Shown: positions 23,606 through 34,028 of the stretch, in pieces
Position numbering within the stretch: the stretch's first letter is position 1
How the letters are laid out: each line of letters begins with the position of its first letter
Source of the DNA: Micractinium sp. NFX-FRZ
Taxonomy: Eukaryota > Chlorophyta > Trebouxiophyceae > Chlorellales > Chlorellaceae
Length of the DNA: 64,000 nt
Reading direction: 5' to 3'
Assembly (NCBI GenBank): GCA_029339195.1
Contig: JAPTJF010000297.1
Location: 1 to 64,000, forward strand
Notes under the pieces: model-generated
Databases searched by the model: none
What the model was told of the DNA's origin: nothing
The model's input: only the letters and a program-made list of their open reading frames with translations
Made by a program: the position numbers and the translations under genes

Positions 23606-26600
23606 TCAGGCGCAGTACAGGCTCTTTTCGATGACGGGCGGGATGGGCTTGATCTCGGTGCCCAGCTCCTGCTCAATCTTGTACCTGCAGCAGGGAGGGG
23701 CGAAAGGGCAGAGGAGAGGGTGACCAGGTGTGCGGGTAGGGGCGTGAGGCACGCGTGGCGCTATGGGGCTGTGGGTAGAGCATCCTACCACGATCTGCAG
23801 TGTCCTCCCCCTTCTGCACATACTCGCTGGAATCCCAGCCCCCCGATACCAAGCTAACACATTCATGCCAAGGTCGACGGCAGCGCCCCTGATGCTTGCT
23901 TCCACCCCACAGCCCATGAACCCCAGCCCTCCTGGCGCTGCATAACCACCAGCCACGCATCACTGGTCATTATGAACAAACAGTGATCGTCCATATCTCT
24001 TGTATTCTATCAGGCTCACAGGTTGAAGCGGTCCTCGTATGTGATGAGGTTGATGGCAATGCCCAGGTGGCCAAACCGGCCGGAGCGCCCCACGCGGTGC
24101 AGGTACGTCTCGCTGTTCTTGGGGAAGTCAAAATTGATGACCACGTTCACGGCCTGCAGAGGGGGAAGGAAGCAGGGCGACGGCAACGGTGACGGTGAGA
24201 GCAGGCGCGGGTGAGGCGGGGTCTTAGGAGTGAAGGGGGAGGCGCGTGAGCACAGCACAGCACACAACAGAGCAGACCAGCAGGAGCCGGCAGCCAAGCC
24301 CAAGGCGCGCATGCAGGGCCAGCAGTGGCCCCAGCTGCAGGGGCCCCTTGCCCCCCTGCTGCCCCCGCCTGCCTGCAATGCCTCACCTGGATGTCAATGC
24401 CGCGTGTGAAGAGGTCAGATGAGACGAGGTTGCGGCAGTTGCCGTTGCGGAAGTCGTGGAACACGCGGTTGCGGTGGGACTGCAGCGCAGTGGTGGGGTG
24501 AGCAGCAGCATGTCAGGGGAGAGGTACAGGGTGAGGCACTCGAGACTTGGGGGTGACCACACGGCGGCAGAGCAGGGCGGGGCGGGGCAGCCGCGACACA
24601 CACACGGTGATGGGGCAGCGCCCACCAGCACGAGTCACCCCCCACCCCTCAACACACCCTCCCAGCGCTCTGCACGCAGCGTGCGCACCTGCAGCATCTT
24701 GGCGTGGATGTAGAAGCAGGAGTAGCCCAGCTCCGTGATCTTCTTGGCCAGCAGCTCCACGCGGTTCACTGGATGAGGTGGAGGTGGTGGTGGTGGGCAG
24801 GGGAGGCAGGGAGGGGTGGGGTGAGGTGGGGGAGGGGCAATAGAAAGACGGAAGCGAGCAGGCAATGGCGGAGCATAGTGGGGGGGCCCGCACCGCAAAT
24901 GCTTGCTCTCTCGACAGGCGCACCGCTGCACCGCTGAGCCCGCTCAAGTGCATCCCACCTGGCCAGCCCCCCACCCCAGCTCCCCCCTTGATCAACCCCA
25001 AGCCCCCTCACCAGAGTTGCAGAAGATGATGGACTGGTTGATGGACAGCTTGGCAAACAGCGTGTTGAGGCAGTGCACCTTCTGGCGCTCCTCAACAAAC
25101 GCATAGTACTGCGGGCGGGAAGGGGTGGCAGGAAGGAGCAAGTCGACAGGTAGGCCAGCAAGGGGGTGGGCGCACACATTGACCGCTACCCACAGGGCCC
25201 CCCCGGTCGTTGGGTCGAGCAGGGCAGAGCGTGCGAGCACCGCCATGTCCGGGCCACGTGCACTGCTACCGCCGCCCTTCCTGCCTCCCCCCCGTTGCAG
25301 CATGCGCCCCACCTGCGACACGCCCTTGAGCGTCAGCTCCTCCATGAGGTTGATGATGTACGGCTTGCGCAGGAACTTGTCCTTGAACTGCTTCACAGTC
25401 ACGGGGAAGGTGGCGCTGCGGGGGGGCAAAGGATGGCGAGGGGGCGGAGAGGGGGGGCATGACGGGGGAGGTGAGGGCAGGGGTGGGGGCAATGGAGAGG
25501 CAACGGGGCACCACGGCAGTGGCGCCAGCCGGACACGGGCCGCCCAGATGCACCCCTGCAGGGCACTCCCCAGTGCTCAGCACACAGCAGGCAGAGGTCC
25601 AAGGCAGCACCACGTGCGCACCTGTAGAGGCAGATCTGGCGGTTCTGCGAGAGGAAGGAGATGAGCTGCTCCACCACGGGCTGGAACTCAGGGGACAGCA
25701 GCTTGTCGGCCTGCGGGGCGGGCGGGGGCGGGCGGGCAGGTGGCCGGCAACGGAGTCGGGGGGGCCGCAAGGAGCAGGCACACACAGCACGCGGGCGAAT
25801 GCTCCAGCTTGGACACCCTGTTGTGCACCAACACTCGCACTGCTAAGGCCACACCATATCCTCTTCGAGACACCCCAACTTGACTACATACATACAACCA
25901 CCATGCAAGGCGCCCGACCTCGTCCATGACGCAGACCGCGCACTTGTCCAGCTTGGCCACCCCCTTCTGCGCCAGGTCCAGGATGCGCCCCGGGGTGGCC
26001 ACAATCACGTGCACCGTGGCGCCCAGGCGCACAATGTCGTCGCGCAGGCTGGTGCCGCCCGTGGACACCATCACCTCCACACCCATGTGCTTCCCCAGCT
26101 CCTTGGCCACCTGGGGTGGAGGCAGGCAGGCATGGTGAGGTGCAAAGGTGAGCTGCGGATGGGCTGGGTGGGGATGCAGGGAGGCGTGGCAGCGCTGCTG
26201 GCTGGCAAACAGCGAGCAGGGGCTGGGCGCAGGCGGGAGGGTTCGCTATGGCATGGCCAGCAGCAAGCTTGTGCTAATGGCAAAAGCGCAAAACCAGCCA
26301 GCACAGCAGTGCTGCTTGCATGCAGCCAACCAGGGTTGCCCGCCCCTGCCAGCCAGCCGCTGCACCTCACCTGGCTCGTTTGCAGCGCCAGCTCACGCGT
26401 GGGGACCAGCAGCAGCGCTGCAGCAGGGGGGCGGCAATACAGGGGCGGCATAAGCCTCATGCCAGCAGGCAGACACACTGTAATACCTACATGGCTGGTG
26501 TGCTCGCCAGGGTGCGCGCCCCTGCAAGGTGCCAGTCCCCGCTCCCCCCCCTGCGCCTCACAGCTCCACCCACCAATCCACCCCACAGCACCCATCCCAC

Positions 26601-27482
26601 CACCACCACCCACCCACCCACCCTGGACCTCGTTCTTGGATGTGTCCACCTTCTCCAGCACGGGGATGCAGAATGCGGCAGTCTTGCCGGTGCCGTTCTT
26701 GGCGCGCGCCAGGATGTCACGCCCCGTCAGCGCAATGGGGATGCTCTCCTCCTGGATGGGGCTCGGGTTCTCAAACCCCTTCTCATAGATGCCCATCAGC
26801 AGCTCGCTGCAGCAGGGACAGATAGTTGGTGCTCACGACAGGTGGGTGCTGGCAAGAGGGGCGGTGGCAGGTGGGTGCTGGGTGGGGCGAGTGCGGGGGG
26901 TGCCGACGAGCGCAGGCAAGCCGAGTGGCAAAGACAGCAGCAGGGCGGAGGCAGGCAGCGGTGTGCGGCGCTAGAAGGAACCAGGGTGGCAGCGCTGGCA
27001 GGCTGCTCACCGCTTGAGGAAGTAATCTTCAAAGCTGTTTCCCTTGGTAGCGGTGACATCCTGCGGAGGGACATGTGGGGGCAGCAGGGGTGAGCCCGGC
27101 GCAAAGCCTGCCGCGCTTCCAACAGGCGGGCGGGAGCCGCACGCGGTGCGGTCTGGACAGCCTTCTGTCCACCCCAGCCGTGCAGTCGGGCCGCGCAGAC
27201 GGCCCTGCGGCGGATGCCCTGCCGCCTGCCCAGCTCACGGAGGCAGCCCGGAGCAGAGGCACGGTGTGGCGCTCCCAAAACCTCCGGCATCTGGCCACCT
27301 CCGGCCGGCATGCCCGCAGCAGCCAGCGGGCGCACGCAAGGCGCCACGACAGCTCCCACAACCACCAGCGCCCCATTTACCTCGGTTTTGAACCGCGGGT
27401 CCTTGGGCGGCAAGGCTAGCTTGGTCTTCCAGTCGTCGCCGCCTGCGGGGGCTGCTGCCGCCGCGGTGGTCGCGGCTGCCAT
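23606..27482 (-). CDS. DHH1: DDX6/DHH1-family DEAD-box RNA helicase (plant RH6/8/12 type)
   Basis: Twelve exons close in phase: 27381-27482, 27011-27060, 26622-26806, 26371-26417, 25919-26110, 25622-25710, 25313-25415, 25012-25108, 24689-24768, 24387-24479, 24020-24153 and 23606-23684 (416 aa). All helicase motifs are present: GFENPSPIQ (Q motif), AKNGTGKT (I), PTRELAL (Ia), TPGR (Ib), DEAD split over an exon junction (II), SAT (III), IIFCNS (IV), RGID (V) and HRVGRSGR (VI). [20 protein letters not shown] and the terminal [20 protein letters not shown] tail are specific to DDX6/DHH1. These proteins repress translation and promote decapping in P-bodies. The long Gln-rich N-terminus of land-plant RH8 is absent. 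The donor after the exon ending in MDE is GTCGGG. Confidence 0.95.
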
Positions 27483-27837
27483 GTCTATGGTGAGATGCGG
27501 CGGCTGGGGACGGCTAGGAGCTGCTGGAGCGGCTGTGCGGCACGGATGGTTCCTGATCAGCTGCTGGAGGGCCTGACAGAGGCTGTTGAGTTCGGATACA
27601 AGTCCGGTGTGTGGAGCTTGATGTAGAGAGTGTTGCAATAGGCGGGCAGGCCGTGAGGAGACCGCAACAGGAGGGCCGCAAGCCGTGTTTTGCCTGCTGA
27701 GCCAAGCCCCATCTGGCAACAAACAGCTGTCGTGCATTGGATCGCGGTTGTGAGCAGCTTGCAATTGCATCGGCGCTGTTGGGCCCACCGGGACGCCACC
27801 CGAAACCCCACCCGCCTCACCCCTCGCCTGGCCCACC
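27483..27837. promoter_or_regulatory. Shared upstream region of DHH1 and TatC
   Basis: A 355-bp interval separates the divergent start codons. No TATA box or other known element is evident. Confidence 0.45.
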
Positions 27838-30800
27838 ATGACGCCCTGCAGCCTGATGCAACAACGCATGGTATCTCAGGCAGCCGCATCGTGCTCCAGC
27901 AGGTGCACAGGCCCGGCTGCCCTCGCAGCAGGCCTCCCCGCTCCGCGGCCACGCCTTGCACGGGGCCTGCCAGCGGCCAGGGGCCTCACCAAAGCGCGAG
28001 CAGAGGATGAGGAGCGTGTGAGGGGCCTGCTGGAGCCGCCACGTGAGTGGGGAGGTGGTGCCGCCGCCGCTGGCGGCAGGCGGCAGGCAGGCAGCGGCGG
28101 CGGTGGTAGGGGCTTCCTTTGGGAGGAAGTTTGCTAGGCAGAATGGCTGTCATTGGTTTGCAGAAAGAAAGCCACCGCTGTGCATGCATCATACTAAATG
28201 CTTGGCCTCGTCAAAGCGCCGAGGTAGGTGCTGCTGGCAGTGCCGCACCCCACCTACCGCTGCAGGCGCTGGGGGAGGCGCCTGTCCCCCACTTGTGCTC
28301 AGCCCCCTGTTGTGGCACAGCATCCCTCAATACCACATGCTGCCCCCCACCCCCACCCACTGCCTCCGCCGCCCCGAGTGCGCTGCTCCGCCGCCTCATT
28401 CCCATCTCTTCACCTGCTTGCTGCAGCCGAGGGCGAGGTCAGCAGCACTGTGTCTGCGTGGCTCAACCCTCCCAAGGAGGAGCTGCCCGACGACTTTGAG
28501 ATGCCCATCTGGGACCACCTGGACGAGCTGAGGGAGCGCGTGCTGGTGGGTGGGCAGCTGTTGACATGCGGCTGGCGCCGTTGACATTGTTGGGTGCTGC
28601 AAGGGCGAGGTGGTGAGGGCTGGGATGGCTGGTTTGCAGGTGTGTGGGGAGGGGCCTCCAGAGTGGCAGCTGAGGGGGCGCTCGTGCTGGTGGGTGGGCA
28701 GGGCCGGTGCACCTCTGTGTGGGCAGCGGTGAGCATTGAAAGACTACCTGGCGCTGTTGGTTTGGGGAGCTTGGGCTGCTGGCCGGTGCAGTGCTGCAGG
28801 CCGGTGCAGTGCAGAGTCTGCACCGTGCCGCTGCCATTCCCCCGCCTTTGGCCCCAAAATTTTCGTCCCCTCCGCGCTCCCCCCCGACGCCTGCAGGTCG
28901 GTGCGCTGGCTGCCGGCGCCGCCATCCTCACCTGCTTTGCCTTCTCAAAGGATCTGGTCGTCTTCCTGGAGGCGCCCGTGGCGGAGCAGGTGCGCGCTGT
29001 CAACCAATGAGCTCATGTGGGGTGTGGGTGGATGGGTGGGGGGGTCCTTGTGGGCCGGCCCTGGCATGCTCCACCCAGCCTGCGCCCAAGGCGGCGCAGG
29101 TGCCTGGTACACGAGGTGAGAGGTCTTGTGTGTGTGGGTTGCAGCCTCTTTCCGCAGGCGCTGTGCCGCGCTGTGCAATGCGGGCCATGAGGTTGTGTGT
29201 GCATGCATTCTGGGCCGCCGCGGGGCCAGGAGGCTTGCACCAATGCCGGATGTGAGGCGGGCTGGGTGGAAACCAGCTTTGCTGAATCTCAGCCGAAAAC
29301 TGTACATTCCTCTGCATGAGCAGCCTGCGCGTGGCAAGTGGCACCCACTCTGGCGGTTACTCTGGCGCCCACTGGCCCTGCGACCTCCACGCCGCCCCGC
29401 CCCCTCCACCGCCCCACCACCTGCAGGGCGTGCGCTTCCTGCAGCTCTCCCCCGGCGAGTTCTTCTTCACCACACTCAAGGTGGGTGCAGCCCTCCTGCC
29501 TGCCGCCAGCAGCTGCTTCCCACGTTGGCATGGTGGCCAAGCAGTCGCGGACTGCAGTCAGCTGTCACCCTGGCGCTAACCCCAGCGCCCGCGTCTCCAC
29601 CCTTTCCTCCGCCTCACCCTCCCTCAGGTGGGCGGCTACGCCGGCCTGCTGCTGTCTGTGCCCACCATCCTCTACGAGATTGCCGCCTACGTGGTGCCCG
29701 GCCTGACCAAGTCGGAGCGGCAGTTCCTGGCGCCCGTCATCCTGGGGTCCTCCGTCCTCTTCTATGCAGGGTGAGGCAGGGAGGGCGGGCGGGCGGGCCG
29801 GCGCAAGAGGCGTTGTGCCTGCAGCACTTGTACAACCACTACTGTTCAGTGATGTGCATCAGTAGTGTGGGGAGGCGGTGGCAAGCAGGCGGCCAGGGTG
29901 CCTGGTTTTGCGTGCCGCCAGGTGCCAGTTGAGCAGGTCATGCTGGGGTGCCCGCGCCTCCCCACCCCACCCCTGCATCCCTCATCCCTCAACGCCGCAT
30001 CCGCCAGCAGCCACCCGTCTCTGCAGCGCCTGCTCGTCTCCCTCGCAGTCCCGACCCCCACCAGAGCCCAACTCCTTTGTCCACCACCCCCTCACCCTGC
30101 GTCCCTCCCACCCCTCCCGCCCCCCCCCACCCCCTCCCCGCAGCCTGCTCTTCTCCTACGAGGTGCTGACCCCCGCCGCCCTCAAGTTCTTTGTGAGCTA
30201 CGCCGACGGGGCGGTGGAGTCGCTGTGGTCGATCGACCAGTACTTTGAGTTTGTGCTCGTCCTCATGCTCTCCACGGGCCTCTCCTTCCAGGTGGGGTGG
30301 AGGGGCGATTGGAGTCTGTGCTGCCCATGGGTGCGCAGTGAGCTACAGCCTCGTTGGTGGGCAGGTGGGGCGGTTGGATGTGGTGCTGCCCACGGGTGGG
30401 TAGCAGGTGGCCCCAACCCCATCCCTCGACCTGTCACCCCACCTCCCTCTTACCCCTCTTCCCCCTCCCCTCCACCCTCCCCCCCTCCCTCTTACCCCTC
30501 CCCTCCACTCCACCCTCCCCCCCTCCCGCCCCTCGCCAGGTCCCCGTCATCCAGGTCATGCTGGGCCAGCTGGGCCTGGTGAGCAGCGAGATGATGCTCA
30601 GCCAGTGGCGCTACGTGGTGGTGGGGGCCACGGTGGCGGCCGCGGTGCTCACGCCCTCCACCGACCCCTTCACACAAACGCTGCTGGCGGTGCCCCTGGT
30701 GGGCCTCTACATGGGCGGCGCGTATGCAGTCAAGGTGCGATGGGGTGGGACGGGGTAGGGTGGTTGGTGGGCACTCTGCATTTGCCAAGCCTCTACTTGC

Positions 30801-31027
30801 AGTTCATGTTAGGCTCGTTGTGTGTAGGGGGGTGTGGGGGTGGGGTGTGAGTCGGCGCTCTGCTGGGTTGACTTCACGTGCTGGGCCTGCAAGGCGGCCG
30901 CCAGCTGCAGCGGTTGCTGCTGCCCGCCTGTCCGGCTGCCGCCCTCCTGCTGCAGCTCTGTGACATTGCTCAAGTTGCCTGCCTGCCTGCCCTGCAGGCG
31001 ATTGAGGCACGGCGGCAGAGCGCGTGA
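27838..31027 (+). CDS. TATC: Chloroplast Sec-independent protein translocase TatC
   Basis: Exons 27838-28042, 28427-28545, 28897-28989, 29427-29480, 29628-29770, 30144-30291, 30540-30734 and 30998-31027 give 328 aa. An Ala/Ser/Arg-rich transit region of about 65 residues precedes the conserved [15 protein letters not shown], the N-terminal TatC motif that contacts twin-arginine signal peptides. Transmembrane segments follow, including [62 protein letters not shown] and [22 protein letters not shown]. The conserved [11 protein letters not shown] is its own 54-nt exon. The last exon is 30 nt (AIEARRQSA). TatC forms the receptor complex of the delta-pH-dependent thylakoid import pathway. Introns 2 and 6 contain junction echoes. 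Confidence 0.95.
28523..28708 (+). repeat. Echo of the TatC exon 2 donor
   Basis: Exon 2 ends with GAGCTGAGGGAGCGCGTGCTG and donor GTGGGTGGGCAG. About 140 bp into the intron the sequence CAGCTGAGGGGGCGCTCGTG and CTGGTGGGTGGGCAG recurs. Confidence 0.7.
30285..30415 (+). repeat. Tandem repeat at the start of TatC intron 6
   Basis: Two units of about 70 bp follow the exon 6 donor. Each contains CAGGTGGGG, then a TTGGAnnnTG stretch, then GTGCTGCCCAnGGGTG. The second unit repeats the donor-like CAGGTGGGGCGG. Confidence 0.6.
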
Positions 31028-31305
31028 GCGCATGCACGTCTTGCGACCACGCCCTCTTTTTGTGCCCATGACATGACTTCTGAAGGCCCGCGAGCGGGAC
31101 GCCTGCCTGAAGCCCCGTCTCCAGCCCCCCTTGACACCCTGCCCCCTCTCAACCGATGACCCTCCTTCTCCAGCCACTCCCCTTTCCTGTCACGTGCCGG
31201 CACTACAGTCTTAGTCCTTCACACGTTTGGGCAAACTGATTGCTGCTGCACCAAATGAGACAAGATTTCAGTCTATTTCATTGTGTGCACCCCCCTCAAC
31301 TCCAA

Positions 31306-31310
31306 TGTAA
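31306..31310 (+). terminator. TGTAA polyadenylation signal candidate, TatC
   Basis: TGTAA, the usual green algal polyadenylation motif, occurs about 280 nt after the TatC stop in a locally AT-richer sequence. Confidence 0.45.
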
Positions 31311-31544
31311 CGAATCTGCGCCATGGGGCGGTTTAGTCAAGGTTGGACTTGGAGAGAACAAGAGGCATAGAGCCTACCCAATCTTGGAACCCGCGGCGTG
31401 TGGAACTCTTGCCCAACCGGAAGCCTGCTGCTCAAGACAGCAATATTCTATCCGGCCCGCTGGCCTGTTCTCTAAACCAACCGCCAGCTTCTGAAGGATC
31501 TGCACTGCACTATAGCGCCATAGCCAGCCACGACTCCGGCCCAC

Positions 31545-31990
31545 CCCCACGCCGCTCGTCTCCCACACACACCAGCCCCACTTGCTTGAATCGGGGGTGG
31601 GGGGGGGGGCGCGCTGCCCTTGAATACAGCCCTCCCCTCCCTCCCCGCCGCCACGCTACTTGTCTCCCATACACACCAGCCCCACTTGCTTGAATCGGGG
31701 GTGGGTGGGGGCGAATGCCGTTGAATACAGTCCTCCCCTCCCTCCCGGCCCCACGCTACTTGTCTCCCACACACACCAGCTCCACTTGCTCCAATACGGG
31801 GGTGGGGTGGGGGCGCGGCGCCTTTGAATACAGCCCTCCCCCTCCCTCCCCGCCGCCATGCTACTTGTCTCCCACACACACCAGCCCCACTTGCTCCAAT
31901 ACGGGGGTAGGGTGGGGGCGCGGCGCCGTTGAATGCAGCCCTCCCCTCCCTCCCCGCCCCCAGCCTGCTCGTCTCCCACACACACTGCCG
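31545..31990 (+). repeat. Minisatellite, about five units of 100-106 bp
   Basis: Units begin at about 31561, 31664, 31764, 31870 and 31974, each with TCTCCCACACACACCAGC or a close variant. This is followed by CCCACTTGC, an ACGGGGGTGGG-like G-rich block, GTTGAATACAGCCCTCCCCT and CCGCCnCnCTAC. Units 3 and 4 are the closest pair. No spacers of unrelated sequence separate the units, so it is not a CRISPR. Confidence 0.9.
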
Positions 31991-32071
31991 TCGGTCGTTT
32001 GAGACAGTTGAGCATTCACTGTCTCTAACACCCATGGTTCATTGCGTGGCTACCAAATTGGGCACTCAATC

Positions 32072-32076
32072 TTACA
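32072..32076 (-). terminator. TGTAA polyadenylation signal candidate, selenoprotein K
   Basis: TGTAA on the minus strand about 405 nt beyond the SECIS element. If used, the selenoprotein K 3' UTR would be about 790 nt and include the SECIS. Confidence 0.4.
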
Positions 32077-32479
32077 AGCCCCCGTTCCAATCAATGTAAC
32101 GAAAATGCATGTCATGGGTTGGTCATCTTTGAGTCGTTGTCAGGAGAAAGTGGGAGAGGGAGGCGGGGCCTTGCCACACCGTACGGCATGGGCGGTTGGG
32201 TGGTGGGCAGGAAAGCAGTTGCGGGGGGCAGCAAGAGGGCGGCATACTGCAAAGTGCACACACACAGGCAGTCATGCGAGCCACAAGGGCTAACCCTCAC
32301 CTGCCAGCCTGCAGAATGGACGGCTGGCAGGAGGCAAGCGCTTGCAGCAGAGGCTCGTGCCCGGAAGGTGTGGCATTGAGCAGTACGCATTGAAGGGAGG
32401 GGGAATCTATGGTACATGAAAAGGAGATGGGGTATTAGAGGGGAGGCTGTATGCGGTGCCGCATGCTGCAGCGCCGCAC

Positions 32480-32562
32480 GCCGCCCCCAGCGGGGTCAGC
32501 GGCCCTGCGTGCCAGGTTTGGCATTTGACCAGGGCCGCGTCATGAGGCTGGGGGGCGGCTGC
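32480..32562 (-). promoter_or_regulatory. Type II SECIS element in the selenoprotein K 3' UTR
   Basis: On the minus strand the full eukaryotic SECIS pattern is present. Helix I pairs GCCGCCCCCCAGC with GCTGGGGGCGGC (one bulge). The SECIS core is ATGA (32543-32540) opposite TGAC (TGA at 32498-32496). Helix II pairs GCGGCCCTG perfectly with CAGGGCCGC. The apical loop has AAA (32526-32524), 13 nt after ATGA, followed by a mini-stem TGCCA/TGGCA closing AACC, which makes it type II. It lies about 305 nt downstream of the selenoprotein K stop on the same strand. It would recruit SBP2 and eEFSec to decode the UGA as selenocysteine. Confidence 0.93.
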
Positions 32563-32866
32563 CGCACAGCGCAGCCACTGCTTCTACCGGCGACACGCCG
32601 CCGCTACCCAAATCGGTGCGCCGAAGCGCACGTTTGGTTGCGGCGGGTGCCAGCAGAGGGGGGGCTGCGCCGTGCGTGCGTGCGCGGTGCTGCTGATGTG
32701 TTCACTGAGGATGCAGCAGCGAGCCTGAGGGGCGCTAAGCGTGGCACTGGGAGCGTGAGGTGGGGTGGCTGGCTTTTAGTGGGTGTGATGGCGAGGCGGG
32801 GGCTTGTGCCGCCTGCCCATCTTCTTCATCACCCTCTGGAGCCAGCTATTCCACGGCTCTCAGTGC

Positions 32867-33575
32867 CTACCGTCCTCAGCCGCCACCAGCGCCGCATGCC
32901 GCAGCTGCAGGGGGCACAAGCGGGGGCAGCAGAAAGGGTGAGGCCAGACAAGAAAAGGAGCAGCATCAGTGTGGCAAACACAACTGGCGGCCTCCCAATG
33001 ACGGCTTGCCTAACTTGTGACGGCCGCAACTTGGCCCAGGCTGCAGCCATCCACCCTGTGCTGCTGCTGTCCCAAGGCATCCCGCACACCGCTCACCGCC
33101 GCTTGCATCTCTCAAGTCTCCGAGCCCTGTGATCCTAGGGCCACGCGGCGGGCGCGGCGGGCCGCCGCCGCCGCCGCTGCCGCCGCCGCCGCGCCGGCTG
33201 CGTGATGCATAGTCGTCCGCTGACCCCGGGTTCAGGATGGTGCGAAAGAAGAAGAGGAAGAAGTTGATGATGCCCTGGAGGAAGCGGAGGATGGCGCGCA
33301 GGCCCAGGGCGGGCCCCGGGCCGTGCACCACCTCGCCGCCTGCAGGGAGGCACAAGGCGGGAGGCGATGGGCGGCGGCAGGCGGGACCGGTGAGAGGGGA
33401 CGCTGGCGCGTAGGGACGGGCGTCGGGGGCGCTGGCGAGTCGCTAAACGTCTGAGCTGCCCTGTGAGACGGCAGAAGGCGTGCTGCCAGAACTTCGAGCG
33501 CCAGCGGGCGACTTCGGGCACACATCAAGCGTCTGGGGGACTCGCGGGCGACGCACCTTTCCCAATATACGGCAT
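32867..33575 (-). CDS. SELENOK: Selenoprotein K with in-frame UGA (Sec) codon
   Basis: Three exons (33557-33575, 33097-33339, 32867-32904) encode 99 residues when the TGA at 32876-32878 is read as selenocysteine. The start MPYIGKGGEVVHG parallels the short lumenal N-terminus of SelK. A single hydrophobic segment (AILRFLQGIINFFLFFFRTIL) is followed by a Gly/Arg/Pro-rich tail (SRSRRGG..., PPRPPRGPRI). The C-terminus ends GAGGGUGR then TAG, the conserved Sec-Gly-Arg end of SelK. Only the splice from exon 2 (GGC G|GTGAGC) to the 38-nt exon 3 puts the TGA in this frame. The family are ER membrane proteins involved in ER-associated degradation and palmitoylation complexes. Without Sec decoding the product would lose only its last three residues. 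Confidence 0.95.
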
Positions 33576-34028
33576 CACTCTCGCCTCCTACGCCCCCGCT
33601 AAGCGAGGCCGCGCCCCGCGCGCAAGGTGCAAAAGGCACCTCTCCACTCCTGCAGCTTCCGCGTCCCACCCCGGAACAAGACTACGGAACACGCAATGTG
33701 GGTGCACCCCAGGCGGACCGGGCCCACTGCGAGGGGCATTTTCATGCCCGGCGGTGCAGCTGCAGTACAGGCTGCGTCGCGCCCCGTCGGCGGCAGTAGG
33801 TCTGCTGTCGGCGGCAGGGCACACCGGGCCGCTTTACAGGTCTGCATGCGCTGCACAACCCAAGCATGTGCCAGGCAGCTCTCTAGCTAGATGTATGAAA
33901 CACTAATGCTCTCAAATTTGGTGCAGCAAAGGTATGTTCAGAAGCCACCGCCCGCCTGCCGTCGCCTGCTGCGCTGTGCTGCCCACAGGCAACCGCCCGT
34001 GTCACATTGATGCGGGAGGCTGGCACTT
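33576..34028. other. Intergenic region upstream of selenoprotein K
   Basis: This 453-bp interval holds the selenoprotein K promoter and the 3' UTR of the next minus-strand gene. That gene has a minus-strand TGTAA (TTACA at 33834-33838) about 190 nt beyond its stop. No other gene is seen. Confidence 0.5.

Larger units (their letters stand above)
31028..32479. other. Convergent 3' region of TatC and selenoprotein K
   Basis: It holds the TatC 3' UTR, a five-unit minisatellite, and the distal 3' UTR of selenoprotein K. A similar segment containing CAATGTAACGAA flanks the minisatellite on both sides (about 31290-31345 and 32075-32135), so the whole block may have arisen by a larger duplication. 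No protein-coding gene is convincing. Confidence 0.5.

Noticed and set aside
28018..28023. GTGAGG as the TatC exon 1 donor
   Set aside because: It leaves the wrong phase for exon 2; the GTGAGT at 28043 restores the frame.
31545..31990. CRISPR-like array
   Set aside because: The units are directly adjacent, with divergent copies and no unique spacers of constant size; it is a eukaryotic minisatellite.
32765..32836. A minus-strand hairpin (GTGATG ... CATCAC with an inner GGCGG/CCGCC stem) just after the selenoprotein K stop as the SECIS
   Set aside because: It lacks the 3' GA of the SECIS core and the AA-loop spacing; the element at 32480-32562 satisfies all requirements.
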